Positions 43,901 to 55,884 are shown, counted from the first letter of the stretch. The stretch: 64,000 bases of DNA from Avena insularis (GCA_023614405.1 CM042697.1:189347189-189411188), one strand, 5' to 3'. Made by a program: numbers and translations. Notes: a model not told the origin generated them from the sequence alone.

Positions 43901-46209
43901 TCAAACACTGGAATCTGTTCTGAAGAACACACTGCAATTTATCAAATATTAAATTGAATGGTTATGTACCATCTAATTGTGTCTCATTTAGATGGAAAGT
44001 TGGTGTTCCATTTGTAGAAGGATAGGGCCCTTTGTTTTGCTTGTTTTTTTGCAGTAGACAATATGCAAATCAAATACACCTTTTCATCAATACATAGATG
44101 TGACAGTAGTATATAATCTGTGAAGATTGCTCGCCTCTTTTGGGGTTCTTTATGTTCTTGAAAGTGTTTTACAACCTTTGGTAATATGTCTGATGTGTTA
44201 AAATTACAAAAATGAGTTCTATTTGAATTACAAGGTTGTGTAGGTTTAAACTAGATAAGCATACAGAGACAATTAAAAAACTTAATTTTGTTTTACAATA
44301 CCCTATTATCCGGTAGAATCTTAATCATAACATAAGAACGTATTGTCATGTGCTATGAAATCTATGAAATACTTTCAGATCAGGGATTTAAATTGAATTG
44401 TTGCTGGACTAGTGGAACCTGAGAATGCATTCAGAGATGAGTAGTGTTTAGATATCCATCATAAAGGATTTCATTTCCTTCCACTGCCTTAATCCATAAT
44501 TTCAAAAAGTATTTGAACTTAGAAGTTTTACTTCCCATTAATATTTCTATTATAACCTGCCAATTTTTTTATTTCCATAATTACCTCTTTTCAAACTTGA
44601 TCATGTCAGCTGAAGTGTTGATTATTTATTCAAATAGGAAGGGGAGCCAGCAGAAGGTGGGCACAAGAGGAAGGTGCACCTTGGGTACTCCTCTGACAGA
44701 GACGAGTCGGTAAGTTTTCTGATAGATGTATAGACTGAAAGAGGCCCTGATCTAAGTAGAAACTTGCCAACAATTATACATGTCAACCTTTTATTTTCCA
44801 TTTATTGCCCAGCTTTTATTTGTAATTTATTCAAACATTGGTATTTGTTGTGAATAAGGCACTGGAATTTATCAAATATTAATTTAATATGAATGTACCA
44901 CCTAAGTGGGTCTCATTTAGACGGAAAGTTGGTGTTGCAATTGCAAGAGCATAGGGCCCTTTGTTTTGCCTTTTTTGCAACAGAGAATATGCAAATCAAA
45001 GATACCTTATCATCGGTATATAGATGTGATAGTAGTATGTAATATATGTGATGATTGCTCCCCTCTTTGGGGATCATTATCTTCTCGAAAGTGTTTTACA
45101 ACCGTTTGTATTCTGTCTGATGTGTTAATATTGGACGAACTAAATTTTATTTAATTACATGATTGTGTAGATTGAAACTTGATAAGCATATAGGGATAAT
45201 TGAACTTGTTTTCATTATGATATAACTGCATTCCTAGCCATATTTTTTTACTAATATGTAGTACACTTGGTGGTTTTTTATTGATGAATTTGTTCTCCTC
45301 TGTTCAATGCATCTGCATTGATTTTGTTAATGTACTATCCACCAGGGGGTGAAGGAAACGGGGTACATATCCCAGCACAGGAAGCCACATGTCACTCAGC
45401 ATGTTCTGTCCCGTCTAGGAGAAAGGACATGTCCAGTCAATGGCTTATTCCTTTTCAGGTTATTTGGCAGTACGGGCACAGAAGGAATTTTCACAGTTCT
45501 GCATATAGCAAAGACTCTTCTCATAAGAGACTTTGAGTTTGTGCTGAACGATGCCTATGAAGCACAAGTGTTTGTGACAGCCACTTCCACTGCTGATAAT
45601 GATGTTCTTGAGAGTGCGTCTGCAAAGGAGAAAGCATTTAGTTTAGTTCACGCGGTTGTCAAGATTTACAAGATTGTTGAGCTCAATCTTGTGCCAAGGA
45701 AGGAGGACAAGCTATTGAACATGCCGTTGTGTACATATCCACAGGAATATGACCACCTGTCAGTTGATCGCATGCGTCAACTAAGTTACCCTACTGGATT
45801 TTCATGCCAGGGAGACCCAATTGAGAAATGGAAGAATCCTCATCTGTCAGAAACAACCATGAACATTCTTGGTGTGTCTGAGGGTACTCCAGCAGGCCTA
45901 ATTAGAGTTTTTGTGAAGTACATGTTCCGTACTGGTACTATTTGCTATCCACTCAGGGTTGTTCCATCAGACTTTAGGTTCAAACATGCTGTTGATCAAG
46001 ATGGGAGCCTGTACATGAAATTTGTCGACCCTGTCAACGCTGAAGCAATGACACGGAGGAATTACTTTGTTGATAGATTCATGATCAAGTTTTATCTTGT
46101 CAACAGTGTTACGAAGTGTAGCAAGTACTTTGACAAGGCAAAGACAAACAAGGTGCATTACAGGAATCATCCCAATGACTCTTTCAAACCCATCCATACG
46201 TCGAACTGA
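40971..46209 (+). CDS. Five-exon gene with a triplicated exon, unknown function
   Basis: Exons 40971-41237, 42974-43045, 43708-43779, 44638-44709 and 45346-46209, all phase 0, give about 448 residues with no stop. Exon 1 is Ala/Gly/Val-rich and acidic. Exons 2-4 are three 72-bp copies of one exon, each coding EG.PAE...KRK.H.GYSS.RDE, a short basic motif that could be a nuclear signal. Exon 5 (287 codons) is a globular-looking block with phrases such as FLFRLFGSTGTEGIFTVLHI, SAKEKAFSLVHAVVKIYKIV and PAGLIRVFVKYMFRTGTICY. I do not recognise the family. The exon 1 donor (GTG|GTGCAT) is weak and could be placed differently. TATA box upstream, MITE in the 3' flank. The open frame over all exons argues for recent or present selection; expression is not shown. 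Confidence 0.7.
41960..45345 (+). repeat. Tandemly duplicated exon-intron unit
   Basis: Intron segments with the same order of words (ATTATACATGCCAAGC, TCTCATTTAGATGGAAAG, TTTGTTTTGCTTG, TTCTTTATGTTCTTGAAAG, TTCATTTCCTTCCATTGCCT) occur before exon 2, between exons 2 and 3, between exons 3 and 4, and (shorter) between exon 4 and exon 5. Exon starts are 734 and 930 bp apart. Thus intron sequence is present about four times and the 72-bp exon three times. Confidence 0.9.
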
Positions 46210-46461
46210 AGAACAAGGATCATTTTCATGTTATCAAGATGTTTTAGTTTAAGAACTTATCTATTATGTTTGTTTATGGCCGCGGAAGATTTCAAACCTC
46301 TATCATTATGTTCCAGCACCCTAGATCTGTACAATATAATTTCGGGTCTCACCAGCTCTACAGTATATTTGTGTGTTCATTTGTGTTGATCCTGGGAGAA
46401 TACCTTTGGCATATGTGAGGCAATATGTGCTTAGCAAAATGTGATGTGCTGAAATTGTGTA
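46210..46461 (+). other. 3' flank of the five-exon gene
   Basis: Non-coding; probable 3' untranslated region. No clear AATAAA was found. Confidence 0.4.
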
Positions 46462-46584
46462 CTCCCTCTGGTTCATATTAATGGACTCAACTTTATCTAA
46501 AATCGTATGTATCTAGTTAAGTATTTAGACTAGATGTAATCGTATCTAGGCAAAGTTGAGGCCATTAATATAAACCAGATGGAG
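46462..46584. mobile_element. Stowaway MITE
   Basis: 123 bp with ends CTCCCTCTGGTTCATATTAATG and its near-perfect inverted copy, flanked by TA (46460-46461 and 46585-46586). It lies 250 bp after the stop codon of the five-exon gene. Confidence 0.9.
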
Positions 46585-46981
46585 TATGTTTTTTGTCAGT
46601 CCTACAAGGTGATGATGGGAGGTGCTCTGCCCAACCGATGATTAATTCGCACTCTATGTCCAAGATCACCATTGGTTGCACGAAAGCATGCACTGTTCTT
46701 GGTTGTATAGATTTTTATCCGTAGTTTTCGTGTGGGCATCACATATGAGGCTACAACATGGTGTTATTAGATGGAATTAGATGCATCTCTGGTTTCTGGT
46801 TGCACCGGCTCATGATGAATCACAGTACACGCTAATGGTAGAACTGATGCGATTGGAACCTGATGGTATATTCTCTATGTTCCAGCACTGTCACTAGTTT
46901 GCACACACGCACAAGTTAACATAACAGGTTCCAGCAGGTTATACTAATAAGTACTTTCAGGGTCTTGATTGTTGTCATTAC
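46585..46981. other. Spacer, nothing recognised
   Basis: No supported gene or repeat. Confidence 0.4.
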
Positions 46982-47067
46982 CATGATCAGATGCAGTCCA
47001 CCATCACTATCTGGATTAAAGTCGAAGAGGATGATGTCTCCCTCTTCTATCTTGTACTCCCAAGACA
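46982..47067 (-). pseudogene. B3-like exon fragment
   Basis: Minus strand reads WEYKIEEGDIILFDFNPDSD followed by GGLHLIM and then a GTAATG splice-donor-like word. The EGD.I.FDF...G.L pattern is the C-terminal strand region of plant B3 DNA-binding domains. Only one exon is recognisable; the acceptor side (possibly TTGGGAG|TAC) is uncertain. It lies downstream, in the same direction, of the fragment at 47.3-48.0 kb and could be part of the same gene. Confidence 0.5.
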
Positions 47068-47259
47068 GCAGAAATAGTGTATATTTTGGTCAAATTACCA
47101 GAATAAATTTAACAGAAATCATATAAATTCTGCAAAAATCATATAAATTCAGCAAAAATCATAGAGATTCAGGTAAGGTCATAACATGTCCCTTAGAAGG
47201 TTTTCGCACTGTATGCAATATTACATTAACATAAGAAAATACATTCAGTAGTTGCCACT

Positions 47260-47983
47260 TCAGTAAAATAAGAGTATATGGGAACGCGAGATGCTGGCAC
47301 TTTTTCCCCTTTTGGCTCTTCCTGCTCGTCTTCCTCTGCTACCAGATGCTCCCCTAGGAGTAGCTAGAGATCTTGCACCTGCAGTACCTGCAGTTCTTAC
47401 AGCTGGTTGAGACCTTGCAGTTGAGGGGGCAGCTGCAGTTCCATGTGATGCAGGGGCAGATGGAGGGGTAGTGGCAGTTGCATCTATACCAATCCAGCTC
47501 TTGGAGTCTGTCATACATTTATTAAACTTTCTACCTTGACTTCTTATCTCCATAACCTCTGAATCTTCCCCTTTGTTATTATTATGTGCAACATATTCCA
47601 CGTCACTCTCTGAATCTGACAGTATAATATATTTCACTTCACCGTCTTGTCCTGGAGCTGCTGGATTTGGTTGCTCGTCATGGCCCGAAGCTGCTGGCAT
47701 GGGATGACGATCTTGACCTAAGGATGAAAAAGCTGCACCTTGTGTATGATTCACCACTTGAGATAATACTGGTTCTGTCATTATCACATCATCTTCATCA
47801 CTTTCTATTTGCACTAGTCTTTTATTGAATGATTTCTTCTGCCTCAGTGGGCAACATATGGTTTCATACTCAGCAGGTTTAACTGCAGTTATGACAACAA
47901 CATCTGGTTCTTCCTCTCCATCACTCAATTCCCACACTTCATCCTTGAAAGCACACCTGATGATACTATTCTTACTATCTTCC
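47260..47983 (-). pseudogene. Gene fragment truncated by the chromovirus
   Basis: An open frame of about 240 codons on the minus strand, cut at its 5' side exactly at the LTR edge (47984). The first Met available (47991-47989) lies in the LTR, so the native start is lost. The segment is acidic (ELSDGEEEPDVVV, QIESDEDDV, ILSDSESDVEYV), then Ala/Ser/Thr/Pro-rich, and ends with a basic Gly/Arg part (ASGSRGRRAGRAKRGKSA), suggesting a disordered nuclear-protein linker. A B3-like exon lies 190 bp further downstream. No conserved domain is recognised in this exon. The LTR end supplies ACAG, a possible new splice acceptor, directly before the exon. Confidence 0.55.
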
Positions 47984-50900
47984 TGTAACATCCCAAAAAT
48001 ATTAAACTTGGATCATCAAACTCTAATCATCAAAATTAGGGTTAACAAAAACTTTTCCAATTAAAAATATGAAAGCATTCATATGTGTGTGCATTAAAAT
48101 TTGGATTCTTTTGAATTGCCATGGTTCTGTGTTCCCTTGCTTGTAAAATGATTCTTAGGTGAAATAAACATCATCTAAACAATCCCCAAACTTTTCCCAA
48201 AGACAAGCAAGTCAAAACAAACAAATTAAGTGAATGGTCACTTTGGCCAAATTAACTCCCATGCCTACTTTGGCTATCTCTAACTTTCAGAACTTAACAG
48301 AAACATGTATGGATCTTTGCACCCCTTGATAGTACTCATAATAAGGTACCAAGGCCCACTTTGTGATCATCCAAAAACATTTAGATGCTTAGTTTAAATA
48401 ACAGTTTAAAATTGAATATATTTCATATGGGAAGATCCCACTATTTCAAAAACCACTCAAACAAGCTCAATTTTCAAAACCCAAGCATCCACAGTATGAC
48501 CAGCACATGCCTAGCACACCCACAAAATCTTTTCAAAATTCAGAACTCAAGTTCTTGCGGCCATTTCATCAAACACTTGGCAGGCAAATTTAAACCAAAT
48601 CAAATTCACTGTTTTTAATAGTGTTTTGGGCCTAACTGGTTCCCTCTCTAGCTCACATCACCCATTTAGTAGATCATCTAGCCTAATTGGAAACCTCTAG
48701 CCTCACTGTAAGCTGGCCATTGTCATCAATGGTGAGCAATCCGAGCCAGCTCGCCAGCCAAACCTGGTCGCCGCAACAGCTGACCATCTCCCCCTCTCTA
48801 GCCATGTCTGGGAGGTAGCCAGCACTCCACCGCCACCCACTGTCCCCTCCCCGAGCGAAGGAAATCCACGGACCACCGAGCACGCCGCGCGCCTAGTGCC
48901 ACTGCGACATGACGAGCATGCGCCAGAGCGCCGCACCCGGCACGCGTGCACATGCCGCCCTTCGACCGCAGCCCGTGCCCACCGCTTCGCCATGACCCAG
49001 GGAGCACGCCAGACACCACCGTTCGCCGCCCCATGCCTCACAGCAACCGCTCGCCGTCGAAGATGCCGCCTCTGCCGTGCAGAGCACCGCACGATCCCGA
49101 CCATTTGCCACCGCCCTACATGCGCATTTAAACCTTAGAGCATCGCCAGGAGACTGCCCGTCGATCGCCAACCTCGGCCATGCCTCTAGCTGCCCGTAGC
49201 CGTGTCGCCACCGTCGCCTGCCCATCCCTCTCGGTCTCGCCGTCGAGCCTATAAAAGGAGACGACCCCCGCTCGATTTCTTCACACCATCTCACTCCCCT
49301 CACCTCACTGATCCTTCCACCCCTTAGCCGGAGCACGAGGAGCAGCAGCTCGCCAGAATTGCGCCGGAGCAGGCCGTCTCTGGAGAAGAAGGGAGTTGTT
49401 GATTTCGTCCACCCCGGAGCTACCGCGACCACCCTGAGTTCGCCGTCGTCGAATTTGTCGTTCGCCCGCCTCGCCGTCGTCACTGGAGCCCCGGTATGCC
49501 CCTATGCACTCCCACTGAGCCGCTAGGGTTCGAGCTCGCCGGTGACCTGTTCATAGTCGACGACGACCCTCAGCCGTTGATCTTCATTCTAATCCAACAC
49601 ACCACATCGCCCCGTACCTCTTCGCGTTTAATGAGCCACTGACTAGTAGACCCCCCTGTCAGCGGCGCCCCGCGCTGCGGAGTGACACTGGGCCGGCCCA
49701 ATAACCCTTCCGCGCAGCCCACTTGTTTGAATTTAGATTTTTCTATTTATATTCAAACTCAGTTCTATACCTAGTTTCAAAAATCAACCCAGCTCGATTC
49801 ATTGAACCAAATTTCATGAAACCAATTTTGTTAGAAAGATATTGAAATGCTGAATCCAAGCCTGTTGGATTCAAATCATTTGGATCTATAGATCAACCTT
49901 GGTAAAAATAACAAGGCAAAAGCTTTTTTGCATTCAAACATTTTTCAAATTTAAACCATAATAGCTTTTTCAAATTTAAAATCATAGTTGATCATACCTT
50001 TCAGAATATATAGAAATATATGGGTTTACTTATAGAAATAATGTTCAAGTAATAAAAGAATGCCACATAGGCATTTCTAGCCACTTTAATGATTTAAATA
50101 AAAAGGTTAAACCTTATTAAATTGTGACATCACTTTAAATCACATTCTCATGTACTGAAATATGTGGTGATGACATGTGTCAACATGATCCCATGTTTGA
50201 GTTGGAGAATATTAAATCTTAAGTAGTTTTTCAATGAGTAGAAATTACTTTTCTAAAAATAAAATAAATAAGACAAAGGCTTTAATCTTGAATGTTAGTG
50301 ATGATGCTAGATCATCTATAGAACTCTTTTGTGTGATGATTGAAAGTAGTTAAGTATTGTTTGGTGATTGTGTACCTCGTATTTATTCATAGACGCTAGT
50401 ACCGACCAAGGATACAAGGAGGAAGGAGGATACTACGAAGAAGAAGCCGAGGAGAACTTCAACTTGCTACGCACAAGGCAAGCTTATATAATCTTGATGC
50501 AAGCCTTACTAATCAAGTTGACCTAGGCAAGCTAACACTTGCAATTATGAAAGTTAGATAACCTATGCAATGCACTAAGCATTCTTGGTTAGACATTTTT
50601 GATGATACCCCCTCCTAGTTTTACTTATAAGCTTGCTACTTTATTTCTTTATCAAAGCTATTTCTTAGAGTTACTTAAGTGACTTGTAGATTCTAGGAAG
50701 ATAATTGAAGGTTGCATAAAGAGCATTAAATTTGGCCTAAGCTAGATAATCTTGATGTCATCCTAAGGCATGAGATTGAACTTAGTTAAACTACACTTGT
50801 TTACCACCCCTCATTAGTACTCACCCCCACTTGTAGATGCTAGTGCTAAGCATAAAACTTGATCAACTTTAGATGGGAATACTTGGTGGAAAATGGTTAT

Positions 50901-52004
50901 GAAAACCTTAGAATGATGAGTCATTCTACTGAGATGTTTTGACATGTGTTTCCGAACACCAGATGATTTTGATGATGAAAATGTTGAGGCATGAGCCTTA
51001 GCCCTTTATAAAACTGATGGTTGTCTGGATGCGATACCATTCCAATTTTACCGTACAACCACAATACCCGAAAATTGGGTAGGGCTTGACTGGAAACTTA
51101 TATACCTTAGTATGGGTTCCCTCACGGCCAAGGTCTGAGCTAAGGCTACCTTGTGAAGATTGTCCACCTGTGCAGTACCCAAGATGACAGTTGGTCATGG
51201 TTGGGAGGCCAAACTCACATGAGAGGTGCTTATACTAGGGCTTGTAAATGAAAGGTTAGGATTGATTATCCGCATACCGAGTATGGTGAATTCAGGATTT
51301 GTTCCTGATGGATGTATCGAATGTTGTGGTGAAAGTGTACAATCTCTGCAGAGTGTCAAACTATTCGAATAGCTGGCTGCATGATTATGGACAATTGGAG
51401 TGGCCATACTGTTCCCCCGTCAGATGTTTTCAAAATGACTTGTGAAATGAATTGAGATTTTGACTTGACCACAACAGAGTTGTGATATGAAATACAAGTT
51501 CCCACTTAGGTGTTATAAAACTTCAACTAGCTTTTTTTGCTTCTGAACTTAGTAGAGGTAAATCTGGCTTTTTGCAAAACAACCCTAGAGCTTAGTGTAC
51601 TACTACAAAAACCCCTTCACTTGTTAGTATTAGTTTGCGAGTACTTAAAGAGCACTGATGGCTTTGTCCCTGGCTATTCCCGTGGCCAGACTATGAAGAG
51701 GAGTATCCGGAATATGGACAACATGAGGGTTACGACAACTAGGATCATCTCCCATCATTAGCATTGCCTGTGACCACGAAGATGGAGCCTCGCCTACGCT
51801 ATCGTTATTATTACGTTATTCCGCTGCTTGAGTTGTACTAAGAACTGGATCATGAGATCCTTATTTGTGTAAGACCTTATGTATGGTTTGTAATGGATGA
51901 TGTATTGTGGTATCCAATTCTGTTATGTGTCGCAAAAATGGTAATCCTGGGATTGCGATGTATGGCATAACAGGCATCTGGGATTAAAAATCCGGGTGTT
52001 GACA
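47984..52004 (+). repeat. 5' LTR of the chromovirus (4.0 kb)
   Basis: Unusually long LTR, TGTAACATCCC...GTGTTGACA. A GC-rich middle (48700-49500) carries the promoter. Coding-like acidic Tyr/Glu-rich frames occur at about 50390-50470 and 51690-51740. Long frames at 48683-49483 on both strands are compositional shadows. Confidence 0.93.
49250..49256 (+). promoter_or_regulatory. TATA box of the chromovirus 5' LTR
   Basis: TATAAAA in GAGCCTATAAAAGGAGACG; the same word occurs at 59122-59128 in the 3' LTR. Confidence 0.7.
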
Positions 52005-52007
52005 AGT

Positions 52008-52019
52008 TGGTATCAGAGC
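52008..52019 (+). other. Primer-binding site (tRNA-iMet)
   Basis: TGGTATCAGAGC, three bases after the LTR end, the standard initiator-Met primer site of plant retrotransposons. Confidence 0.9.
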
Positions 52020-52233
52020 CAGGTTGACCATAGGATACCCTAGTTAGACTAGACGTTTGAACAAAAACTTAGTTTCAAAACCAAAAGGAAGCAAATATTT
52101 ACAAAAACTTATTCCCATTCTTATCACGTTGATTCTTTCATAAAAATTCATGTTCCTCAAAAACTCTTGCAAAATACATAAAATTTGACACACTTGATCA
52201 CTGTACTAACTTACTCATCCTATATTCTTATAG

Positions 52234-53037
52234 ATGGATGTGAAGTACAGTAAGTTTTATCAGTTGGGGAATGGAGGAGACCTTATCTTTGAGTGGGATT
52301 TGGACCAGCTTTCGGAACTTCTAGAGCGTCCGCACCCCAAGTTCTTCGGAGCTCAGCTCAATGATCAAGGAGGAGAAGATCGGAAGTGGCTAATTGTTGC
52401 AAGTCTCCGGGGAAAGATTGAACCTCCCACTGCCGAGGGAATTCAATTCACCTTAAGAGAAAATAACTGGCTCGATGGACTTGCCAGGGCCATGCAGGAA
52501 GCTCTTACCCGTCTGTGTGGGCAGAGTATCAACCAGATCAAGGGTACCCGCTTTGAGTATTGTCCAAGGCGTGATGCTATGGGACAGCCACTGGAAGCCC
52601 CATACCACCCCGAGCTGAAGACTCAGTTGGACCACCTTAGCTTCATGATATACGATCGTCAGCAGGAATTGGACAATTGCCGTGACTACTCCAACCACAA
52701 GTCCGCCATCATCAAGACGAAGGATCAGACTATAGCCATGCTAGCGAAGGATCGCAAGTCTCGCCGCCGTCAGCTCGACAAGAAGGAGCACATCATTGCC
52801 CGTATTCGCCACTGTATCTCGGATTTGGAGGAGACCATCCACGAGAAAGACATGCAGTTGGAGGAAAGGGAGAATGCCGGAGAAGATCTTCGTGGAGACC
52901 CTTACTCTTATCTCAGCGATGATGATGATTTTCTGGAGGATCAGACTATGGACTTCTTCACCGATGAGGATGATTTCGCCTTCAGCAATGACGATGAGGA
53001 TGATGAGGATGACGACTACACCGACTCCAAGGAGTAG
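52234..53037 (+). CDS. Extra ORF upstream of gag in the chromovirus
   Basis: An intact 267-codon frame between the primer-binding site and gag, with no match to gag or pol motifs. The N-terminal half (FEWDLDQLSELLERPHPKFF, REDGLARAMQEAL-like text) looks globular. Residues about 135-225 are Lys/Arg/Glu-rich with coiled-coil character (KHTKDQ-like and DLEETIHEKDMQLEERE stretches). The last 50 residues are a run of Asp/Glu blocks ending DDYTDSKE. It is free of stops while the gag-pol next to it has many, but one copy is too little to infer selection. Role unknown; it could be an accessory protein or a remnant of captured sequence. Confidence 0.6.
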   Translation: MDVKYSKFYQLGNGGDLIFEWDLDQLSELLERPHPKFFGAQLNDQGGEDRKWLIVASLRGKIEPPTAEGIQFTLRENNWLDGLARAMQEALTRLCGQSINQIKGTRFEYCPRRDAMGQPLEAPYHPELKTQLDHLSFMIYDRQQELDNCRDYSNHKSAIIKTKDQTIAMLAKDRKSRRRQLDKKEHIIARIRHCISDLEETIHEKDMQLEERENAGEDLRGDPYSYLSDDDDFLEDQTMDFFTDEDDFAFSNDDEDDEDDDYTDSKE

Positions 53038-53274
53038 TAGCACTTGAGCACTAGCGTAGTGAGTTGTATTCGGTCCCACTGTATCGTAGTTTCCAGAATG
53101 GTTCTTAAAACCATCTGTTTTTCTTGTTTTGTGGTGTGTGTTTGTATCATGTGCTATGAATGAATGAATGAAAAGCAAGTTGCTAGAAAATCTGAGTCAA
53201 AATTTAAAAACTTTTCAAAGTCCCTGAACCTTAGAAATTTCCCTCTTTTCTCATGATCTATCTCAAATCTTCAG

Positions 53275-55884
53275 ATGCCACGCGGAGGAAGTGGTTCATC
53301 CCCGGACCCGATGTTGCAGATCCTGCAAATGTTGGTTTCTGACCGTGAAGCTGAAAGAGCGGAACGTCAAGCCAACCTAGCCACCCTTCAGCAGATAGCC
53401 CAGCTGGCCCACAACAATCAAGGCCAAGGAAATCAGGACAACCATGGATCTAAGCTCAAGAATTTCCAGAACACCAACCCACCTATTTTCACTAAATCGG
53501 AAGAGCCCCTAGACGCTGATGATTGGCTGCAAACCATGGAAAAGTACCTAGAAGTCGCCGGAGTGGAAGCCAACGAGAAAGTTCTGTTCGCCACCCACTA
53601 TCTAGCCGGAGATGCAAGAGCATGGTGAAACATCGTTCGTGCAATGACCGGAGGAAAGATGATGACCTGGGAGGAATTCAAGGTCAAGTTCAGCAGAACC
53701 CATGTGCCACCGGGTTTGATCAAGAGAATGAGAGACGAATTCAGAGAACTGAAGCAAGGACGGTTGACCGTAGTGGAATACCGTGACAAATTCTTGTCAT
53801 TAGCTAGGTATGACCCGGATGAGATCGACACCGAAGCCAAGAAGAAGGATAGATTCTTGAATGGTCTGCACGATGAGATGCAGACTGTGTTGGTCAATAT
53901 CCCCTTTGCTGATATTGAAGCCCTTGTTGACTCTGCCATCTAGATGGAAGGAAAGATCAACCAAGCCAATGAGAACCGCAAGCGTCGCATGATGCATCAG
54001 CCAGGAACCCATCAGACCCCAAAGTATCGCCCTAACCCATCTCCAGGATTTGCCCCGAGAACCAAGATACCTCCGATGAACCGTCTGACTTATCCCAACC
54101 GTGGAAACCCGAGGCCCGGAGGAAATCACAACAACCTCGACAACTCTAACAATTTCAACCGTGCCCCACCCAAGTTCAACAACAACAATACTGCCGCCAA
54201 CACCAACACTTCCCCGAGGACTAGAAGCAATGCTGTGCCTGTTGCAGCAAAGGACAAGTCGCAAGTGACTTGTTATGATTGCGGAAATAAGGGTCATTAC
54301 TCCAATGAATGCCCCAAGAAGAATGCCGCATCCCCCAATGCAAATGCCCCAGCTCAGTAGCAGCGTCGTGTTCAGCCAGGAAGAAGGTTTGCCCCAGGGA
54401 ATTCACTCAACCGCAACGACCGTCTTTATCTCATGCATGCTGAAGAAGCCCAGGAAGCGCCAGACGTCGTGCTGGGTATGTTTTCTGTTAATTCAGTACT
54501 TGCTAGAGTGTTGTTTGATTCTGGTGCATCGCACTCATTTGTCACCGAATAATTTGCATGCACTAGTAAGATTCAACCAACCAAAGTGAAGCATGTTATG
54601 ATTGTTCAAATCCCCGGTTCAACCACCAAAGCTAGGCAAATTTGCAAAGCCGTCCCTATCCGAATCCATGGCATAGATTTTTATGCTAATCTGATAGTAC
54701 TCGGAACTAAAGGTTTGGAAGTAGTATTAGGAATGGATTGGATGTCCAAACATAAAGGATTAATTGACTGTGCCAAGAAAGCCATAACCATGACCAGTAC
54801 CGCTGGAATATTAGTCGAGCATATATCTGAAACCTTACCTCATCAATTCAAGTGCAACAAGAGTATAGCCCAACCTACCATTGACCAAGTCCGGATAGTC
54901 TATGAATACCCCGATGTATTTCTAGATGTTTTTCCCGGTATGCCCCCAGATCGGGATATCGAGTTTATCATTGAACTAATCCCCGAAACCGGACCCATAG
55001 CCCAGAGACCATATAGTATGAACCCGTCTGAACTAGCAGAACTGAAGAAGCAACTGGATTCCATGTTGGAAATTGGATTAATTCAACCAAGTGTGTCACC
55101 ATGGAGATCACCTGTTTTGTTTGTGGACAAGAAGGATAGAGGTAACCATTTGTGTACGCATTATCGGAAGTTGAATGACGTCACTATCAAGAACAAATAC
55201 CCATTGCCCAAGATAGAAGATTTGTTTGATCAGTTGACCGGTGCCAAAGTGTTTTCTAAGATTGATCTTAGAACAGGCTATCATCAACTCAATATTCGTG
55301 TAGAGGATATTCCAAAAACTGCCTTTACCACCAGATATGGATCATACGAGTATACTGTCATGTCTTTTGGATTAACCAATGCCCCCGCTTATTTCATGAA
55401 TCTCATGAATAAGATTTTTATGGACTTCCTGGATAAGTTTGTCGTTGTTTTCATCGATGACATTCTAATTTATTCCAAATCATAAGAAGAACATGAGCTA
55501 CACCTAAGGACAATTCTTGGAACCCTTAGAGAGCATCAGTTGTATGCCAAGTTTAGCAAATGTGAATTCTAGTTACAGGAGGTAGGATTCCTCGGCCACA
55601 TTGTATCCGCCGGAGGAATTGCCGTTGACCCTGCAAAAGTGAAAGATGTCGAAGATTGGCAAGCCCCAACCACTCAAACCCAAGTTCGTGCATTTCTCGG
55701 ATTGGCGGGATATTACCGCAAGTTTGTAGAAGGATTCTCGAGTATCGCCAGACCCATGACCCAATTGCTGAAGGACAAGAAGTTTGAATGGACAGACAAA
55801 TGTGAAGCAAGTTTTCAAGAACTCAAGAGGAGATTGATTTTAGCCCCAATCTTAATCATGCCGGTTATCACAAAGCCCTTTTGA
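53275..55884 (+). pseudogene. gag, protease and reverse transcriptase of the chromovirus
   Basis: One frame with in-frame stops at 53626-53628 (TGA), 53941-53943 (TAG), 54358-54360 (TAG), 54550-54552 (TAA), 55483-55485 (TAA) and about 55570 (TAG). Start MPRGGSGSSPDPMLQIL; capsid core PIFTKSEEPLDADDWLQTME and YRDKFLSLARYDPDEID; a CCHC zinc knuckle CYDCGNKGHYSNEC at 54271-54312; protease active site VLFDSGASHSFV at 54517; [14 protein letters not shown]; reverse transcriptase [31 protein letters not shown] and the catalytic FIDDILIYS near 55450. An extra T near 55878 shifts the frame. These products would form the particle, mature it and copy the RNA. Confidence 0.9.

Noticed and set aside
48683..49483. 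Long minus-strand frames in the chromovirus LTR, repeated at 58.6-59.0 kb
   Set aside because: They occur in both LTR copies with differing frames and have the composition of GC-rich promoter DNA; no motif.
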